Assembly: GCA_910578115.1 (NCBI GenBank)
Contig: CAJTPO010000011.1
Coordinates: 1-64,000 of the forward strand
DNA: 64,000 nt
Direction: 5' to 3'
From: an uncultured Lachnospiraceae bacterium
Lineage (GTDB): Bacteria; Bacillota; Clostridia; Lachnospirales; Lachnospiraceae
Positions within the stretch are counted from its first letter, which is position 1. Each line of letters begins with the position of its first letter. The translations under genes were made by a program, and so were the position numbers. Shown in pieces: positions 60,085 to 64,000 of this stretch. The notes beneath the pieces are model-generated. The model ran no database searches. It had not been told where the DNA came from and was given only the letters and a program-made list of their open reading frames with translations.

Positions 60085-62460
60085 ATGTTTTTTCGTATCC
60101 TTGTAAAAGATCTGAAACGAAAGAAGACCATGAACGTCATCCTGCTGATGTTCATCATTCTGGCGGCGATGTTTCTTGCCGGCAGTGTGGATAACCTGAT
60201 CGCGGTCAACGGGGCCATCGACCATTTTCTTTCCCTGTCGAACATGCCGGACTTCTTCAACGTTGCGCTGACGGACGGGGAGACGGATGAGATCGCGGAT
60301 TTTATTGCGGATTGCGCGTTTGTCTCAGACTATGAGATATTTGACGGTTTCAGTCTGCTGGACGAGGACATCACCATCACCAGCTGCAGAGAGGAACCCG
60401 CACGCACACGCTATGAGAGGAGTAATATCCTCGGTCTGGGCTGTGTACCGGAAAAGTTCATGAAGGTTTTTGATGAAGATGACAGGCCTTTATCTTTAAA
60501 ACCGGGCGAGATCGCGTTTCCCCAATATGAGGCGCAGCTGAATCACCTGCAGGACGGCGACCGGGTGAGGATCAGGGTCGGGGAAGTGGAACAGGACTTT
60601 ACGGTGGCGGCCATTGTCAAGGATGCGGCCTTTGGCACGCCCATGATGGGATTTAAGAGACTGTTTGTCTCCGCGGAGGATTTTGCACGGTATGCAGAGC
60701 AGACGGGCCAGACCCATGTGAGGATCTACAGTGTGGACTACACGGACAGACAGGCGTTTCGCCGTGCGTGGAAGGACGGGAATTTCATGGTGATCAGCAA
60801 TGTGGAGGATGGCAGTGTCATACGCATGTGCTACATCATGGATATGCTGATCTCGGCGGTTCTGATCGTGGTCAGTGTGTGTCTGATCCTGATCGCCTTT
60901 CTGGTACTGCGCTTCACGATCGTCTTTACGCTGCAGGAGGATTACCGGGAGATCGGTATCATGAAGGCCATCGGGATCCGGGACCGTGGGATCAAGGGGC
61001 TGTATCTTGTGAAATATCTGGCGCTTTCGGTGATTGGGTCCGTGATCGGCCTGTTGCTCAGTATTCCTTTCGGCAAAGAGCTTTTGGATCGGACGGTAGT
61101 CTATATCGTCGTGGAACAGTCGTACCAGAACCGGATGGTAAATGTGGCCTGTGTGGCCGGTGTCGTTCTGGTGGTGATGACTTTTTGTTACGTAAACACG
61201 GGCAGGCTGGAAAAGATTTCGGTGATGGAGGCAGTCAGATGTGGTCTGACCGGGGAACGGTTTCACGCCAAAGAACGTTTGAAACTGCGAAAAAGAATGC
61301 ACATGCGGCCGTATTTTTATCTGGCACTCAATGATATTGTAAGCAGTCTGAAACGGTATGGCGTGCTGTTTGCCATCTTCTGTCTCGGCACCATGCTGAT
61401 TTTGCTGCCTCTTAGTGCTTCCAGCACGTTAAAAAGCGAAAGCATCATTGATATGTTCGGTATGAGTCCGTCCGATGCCTATCTGGACACCGGAAAAGCG
61501 GAAATCTATACCGCCGATATGGACTGTATGCTGCGGGATATGGAGGATATAGAAGCAAAGCTGAAAGAAGCGGGGCTGCAGGGGTGGACCGGCGTTGACA
61601 TGGGGTACATAATTTCCTGTTATGCCCACGATCCGGAAGATACGGTGAACTATTTTATCCTGCAGGAAATGGGAAGCTGGGAGAGAAGTTATACCGTAGT
61701 GACCGGCAGGGAACCGGAGTTTGCCAATGAGATCATGATCACGGAGATGACGGCGGAGGAACTGCAGGTTGGGATCGGGGACACCATTTATTTTCAGACG
61801 GCGGACGGTACGGATGAGTATGTCATAACGGGCACCTACCAGTCCATGATGAATATGGGAAAAGGCTACCGGGTGAGCAGGAGTGCCAGACTGGACCCGG
61901 TGTACGCATCGGGGATCCTCTGTATTCAGGTGGAGATCGAGGGAATGGAGAGCAAAGAAGCCTGTGAAAAGCTGGCATCGCTGTTCCCGGACTATGAGGT
62001 GATGGGAACGCAGGACTTTCTGAATGATATGATCGGCGGGATCATCGGGCAGCTTGATGCATTGATGACGGCGATCGTGAGCATCGTGCTGGTGATCAAC
62101 AGCCTGATCACGATCCTGATCATGAAGACGATCATGACCAGGGAACATGGGGATATAGTGCTTTTAAAAAGCATCGGGTTTGGGGACGGTACGCTGCGGG
62201 CATGGCAGACAGTGAGGATCCTGCTTGTGCTGGCGGCGGCCGTGGCGGCAGGGACACTTCTGTCCAATCTGCTGGGGCCGTTCCTGATCGGGCCGATCTT
62301 TGGCATGATGGGCGGGACATCGGTGGAGCTTGTCACCAATACCTTCGAGGCCTGTGTGGTCTATCCGCTGCTGCTGTTTGGCGTGACGGGCATCTCGGCA
62401 CTGCTCTGTGCGGGAGGCGTGAAGAAGGTGGCTCCCGGGGAAGTCAATACCGGGGAGTAA
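60085..62460 (+). CDS. FtsX-type ABC transporter permease
   Basis: A 791-residue membrane protein of the MacB/FtsX type. An N-terminal span (about 17-40) is followed by a large extracellular region, then three spans (about 250-370) with a typical FtsX segment (EIGIMKAIGIRDRGIKGLYLVKYL). A second FtsX half follows: a span near 430, an extracellular region, and three spans at the C-terminus (DIVLLKSIGFGDGTLRAWQTVRILL). ATG 60085 is 9 nt after GAGGAGG; ATG 60067 is the alternative. It is coupled to the ATPase gene 113 bp downstream and to a response regulator, as in peptide-resistance systems. Confidence 0.88.
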   Translation: MFFRILVKDLKRKKTMNVILLMFIILAAMFLAGSVDNLIAVNGAIDHFLSLSNMPDFFNVALTDGETDEIADFIADCAFVSDYEIFDGFSLLDEDITITSCREEPARTRYERSNILGLGCVPEKFMKVFDEDDRPLSLKPGEIAFPQYEAQLNHLQDGDRVRIRVGEVEQDFTVAAIVKDAAFGTPMMGFKRLFVSAEDFARYAEQTGQTHVRIYSVDYTDRQAFRRAWKDGNFMVISNVEDGSVIRMCYIMDMLISAVLIVVSVCLILIAFLVLRFTIVFTLQEDYREIGIMKAIGIRDRGIKGLYLVKYLALSVIGSVIGLLLSIPFGKELLDRTVVYIVVEQSYQNRMVNVACVAGVVLVVMTFCYVNTGRLEKISVMEAVRCGLTGERFHAKERLKLRKRMHMRPYFYLALNDIVSSLKRYGVLFAIFCLGTMLILLPLSASSTLKSESIIDMFGMSPSDAYLDTGKAEIYTADMDCMLRDMEDIEAKLKEAGLQGWTGVDMGYIISCYAHDPEDTVNYFILQEMGSWERSYTVVTGREPEFANEIMITEMTAEELQVGIGDTIYFQTADGTDEYVITGTYQSMMNMGKGYRVSRSARLDPVYASGILCIQVEIEGMESKEACEKLASLFPDYEVMGTQDFLNDMIGGIIGQLDALMTAIVSIVLVINSLITILIMKTIMTREHGDIVLLKSIGFGDGTLRAWQTVRILLVLAAAVAAGTLLSNLLGPFLIGPIFGMMGGTSVELVTNTFEACVVYPLLLFGVTGISALLCAGGVKKVAPGEVNTGE

Positions 62461-62499
62461 AGATCCTGTGAGATGGTGGAAAAATCTTCTGAGGAGCAA

Positions 62500-62529
62500 T
62501 TCAGTTCCACAAACTGAACAAGTTCAGTT
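62500..62529 (+). repeat. Triple TTCAGTT motif upstream of the ATPase gene
   Basis: TTCAGTT (62500-62506), its complement AACTGAA (62512-62518) and TTCAGTT again (62523-62529) lie in the 112-bp gap between permease and ATPase. They could form a hairpin or serve as regulator half-sites. Confidence 0.5.
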
Positions 62530-62572
62530 AGAGTTTGTGACGCTTCGAAAGGGAAGGAAAACGGAGGGAAAT

Positions 62573-63343
62573 ATGAACGCACTGACAATAAAGGACTTAT
62601 GTAAGACGTATATAGTCAATAAGCGGCAGAACAATGTACTGCGTAATATCAATATGGAGATAGCGGAGGGGGAGATGGTGGCGGTGATGGGGCCCAGCGG
62701 GTCGGGGAAGTCCACGCTGCTGTACACGGTCAGCGGTATGGATGTCATGACGGCGGGCCGGGTTTCCTTTTTCGGGCAGGATCTGGGAAGTTTGAGCCCG
62801 GCGGAGATGAGCAGGCTGCGGCTTACGGAGATGGGATTTATCTTTCAGCAGATGTATCTGTTAAAAAACTTAAGTATTTATGATAACATAATACTGCCGG
62901 CGTTTCAGTCGGCGCAGGGAAAGGGCAGGGAGCGGCGCAGGCAGATCAATGAGCGGGCCAGACAGCTGATGCACAAGCTGGGGATCGTCGAGGTGGCGGA
63001 GCATGATATCAATGAGGTGTCCGGCGGACAGCTGCAACGGGCCTGTATCTGCCGCAGCCTGATCAATGAGCCGAGGATGATCTTTGCCGACGAACCTACC
63101 GGCGCGCTGAACCAGCAGAATTCCAGGGCCGTTATGAAGGAACTGAACCGGATCAATGGAGAGGGGACGACGATCATGCTGGTCACGCATGACAGGAACG
63201 TGGCGGCCAGAAGCGACAGGGTGCTCTATATCGAGGATGGTACGATTAAGGGGGAGTATGTGCTGGGTAAATTCGGCGGCGGGGAAGAGACAAGGCAGCG
63301 GGAACGGAAGATTTCCGACTGGCTGATGGAGATGGGATTTTGA
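62573..63343 (+). CDS. ABC transporter ATP-binding protein (MacB/LolD type)
   Basis: A 256-residue ATPase for the FtsX permease. Walker A GPSGSGKST, signature VSGGQLQR, Walker B MIFADEPTGALN and His switch MLVTHDRNV are intact; the second position of the Walker B ADEPTGALN pattern is characteristic of LolD/MacB-type ATPases. ATG 62573 follows GGAGGG; a 35-codon extension upstream covers the TTCAGTT repeats and is not used. Confidence 0.93.
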   Translation: MNALTIKDLCKTYIVNKRQNNVLRNINMEIAEGEMVAVMGPSGSGKSTLLYTVSGMDVMTAGRVSFFGQDLGSLSPAEMSRLRLTEMGFIFQQMYLLKNLSIYDNIILPAFQSAQGKGRERRRQINERARQLMHKLGIVEVAEHDINEVSGGQLQRACICRSLINEPRMIFADEPTGALNQQNSRAVMKELNRINGEGTTIMLVTHDRNVAARSDRVLYIEDGTIKGEYVLGKFGGGEETRQRERKISDWLMEMGF

Positions 63344-63527
63344 CGGTGACAGGAAAGTGACCGGACAGGAAGATGGCAAAACAGGAAAGCAGTACGGCAA
63401 TCAAACGGCACAGAAATAAAGTGATATGGTCATAAGAGGGTACAGCAATAAAATGCTGCAGCAATCAAACGGCACGACGATACACTGAGGGTAGAATAGA
63501 ATCATAAAAAGGAGAAGAGAAAACGGT

Positions 63528-64000
63528 ATGACAGACATTCTTCTGGTGGAGGATCACGGAGAGTTGAATCAACTGATGCGGATCTTTTTGGAGCGGGAAG
63601 GATTTCTCGTGCAGAGTGTGTTTTCCGGCGAGGAGGCACTGACTTTTCTGGAGCGGGAGCAGGCGAGACTGATCCTTCTGGATGTGGCGCTGCCGGGCAT
63701 GGATGGCTTTGCGGTATGCTCCGCCGTGCGGGAGCGGAGCAATACACCGATTCTGTTTCTGAGTGCGAGAGTGGACAAGGAAGATAAGATAAACGGTTTT
63801 CTGCAGGGGGCGGATGATTATGTGGAGAAGCCGGTGGATATGGATCTTCTGAGCGCCAGGGTGAAGGCACTGCTGCGGCGCAGCTATGATATGCACAAGG
63901 AGAGCACGGTGCTCTGTTCGGGTGCGGTCTCCATCGACCAGGAGGCGCAGCGGGTTTTTCTGCAGGGGAAGGAGCTTGCGCTGACGGGAAAAGAATATGA
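63528..64000 (+). CDS. OmpR/PhoB-type response regulator (truncated by window end)
   Basis: The first 157 residues of a two-component regulator run off the right edge. The receiver has Asp9, the phosphoacceptor Asp52 in LILLDVALPGMDG, the switch Ser in FLSARV and the conserved Lys in VEKPVD. The linker and the first part of a winged-helix output domain (LCSGAVSIDQEAQRVFLQGKELALTGKEYE) follow. ATAAAAAGGAGAAG precedes the ATG. It very likely controls the ABC transporter upstream, with the sensor kinase beyond the window. Confidence 0.9.
   Translation, partial: MTDILLVEDHGELNQLMRIFLEREGFLVQSVFSGEEALTFLEREQARLILLDVALPGMDGFAVCSAVRERSNTPILFLSARVDKEDKINGFLQGADDYVEKPVDMDLLSARVKALLRRSYDMHKESTVLCSGAVSIDQEAQRVFLQGKELALTGKEY

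Overview
The window looks like chromosome from a spore-forming, anaerobic, gut-type Lachnospiraceae (class Clostridia). The evidence is spoVAD and spoVAE, strong AGGAGG-type ribosome sites, TTGACA/TATAAT-like promoters, a ClpC/RadA neighbourhood, LacI-controlled plant-sugar genes, and small membrane proteins of a kind I associate with this family. Base composition is roughly balanced and slightly GC-rich. The exception is an AT-rich islet around 8.5-10 kb. No species is named, because nothing seen here fixes one.

Layout. 0-8.4 kb is a glycan-use block: solute-binding lipoprotein, GH3 glycosidase, LacI repressor, type-B carboxylesterase. 8.4-10 kb holds one PD-(D/E)XK-like nuclease gene, flanked by two 90 percent identical 60-bp terminator repeats. 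10-15 kb is a signalling cluster: hybrid histidine kinase with two receivers, hemerythrin protein and stand-alone Hpt protein. 15-22 kb has a YdcF-like membrane protein, TPR lipoprotein, Nudix-like protein, pyrF, pyrE, two small membrane proteins and an M29 aminopeptidase with a long N-terminal extension. 22-26 kb is purE-purM-purN-purD, with a 78-bp tandem repeat between purM and purN. 26-33 kb is a YvyF-like zinc-ribbon protein, SH3 membrane protein, GntR regulator, clpC, a beta-rich protein and radA. 33-38 kb is an LCP protein and a heterodimeric ABC exporter.

38-47 kb carries a lipoprotein, tRNA-Trp, two ECF sigma modules (one with a putative membrane anti-sigma protein, one in an operon with an ABC-2 transporter), a SUV3-like RNA helicase and an Sfp-type phosphopantetheinyl transferase. 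47.6-53.6 kb is a divergent hexuronate regulon: uxaC and its LacI repressor on minus, uxaA-uxaB on plus, with two matching 14-bp operators between them. 53.7-59.8 kb has spoVAD and spoVAE separated by six unrelated genes. 60-64 kb is an FtsX-type ABC permease, its ATPase and the start of an OmpR-type response regulator that runs off the end.

How the genes work together. The GH3 enzyme, esterase and binding protein fit uptake and trimming of decorated plant oligosaccharides. The uxa genes take glucuronate/galacturonate to 2-keto-3-deoxygluconate. The pyr and pur blocks supply nucleotides. I saw no CRISPR array, prophage, insertion sequence or rRNA. The observations most worth a second look are the SUV3-like helicase, the kinase/hemerythrin/Hpt cluster, the split spoVA genes, the purM-purN repeat and the repeats around the nuclease gene. 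No single undescribed system is proven by the sequence alone.
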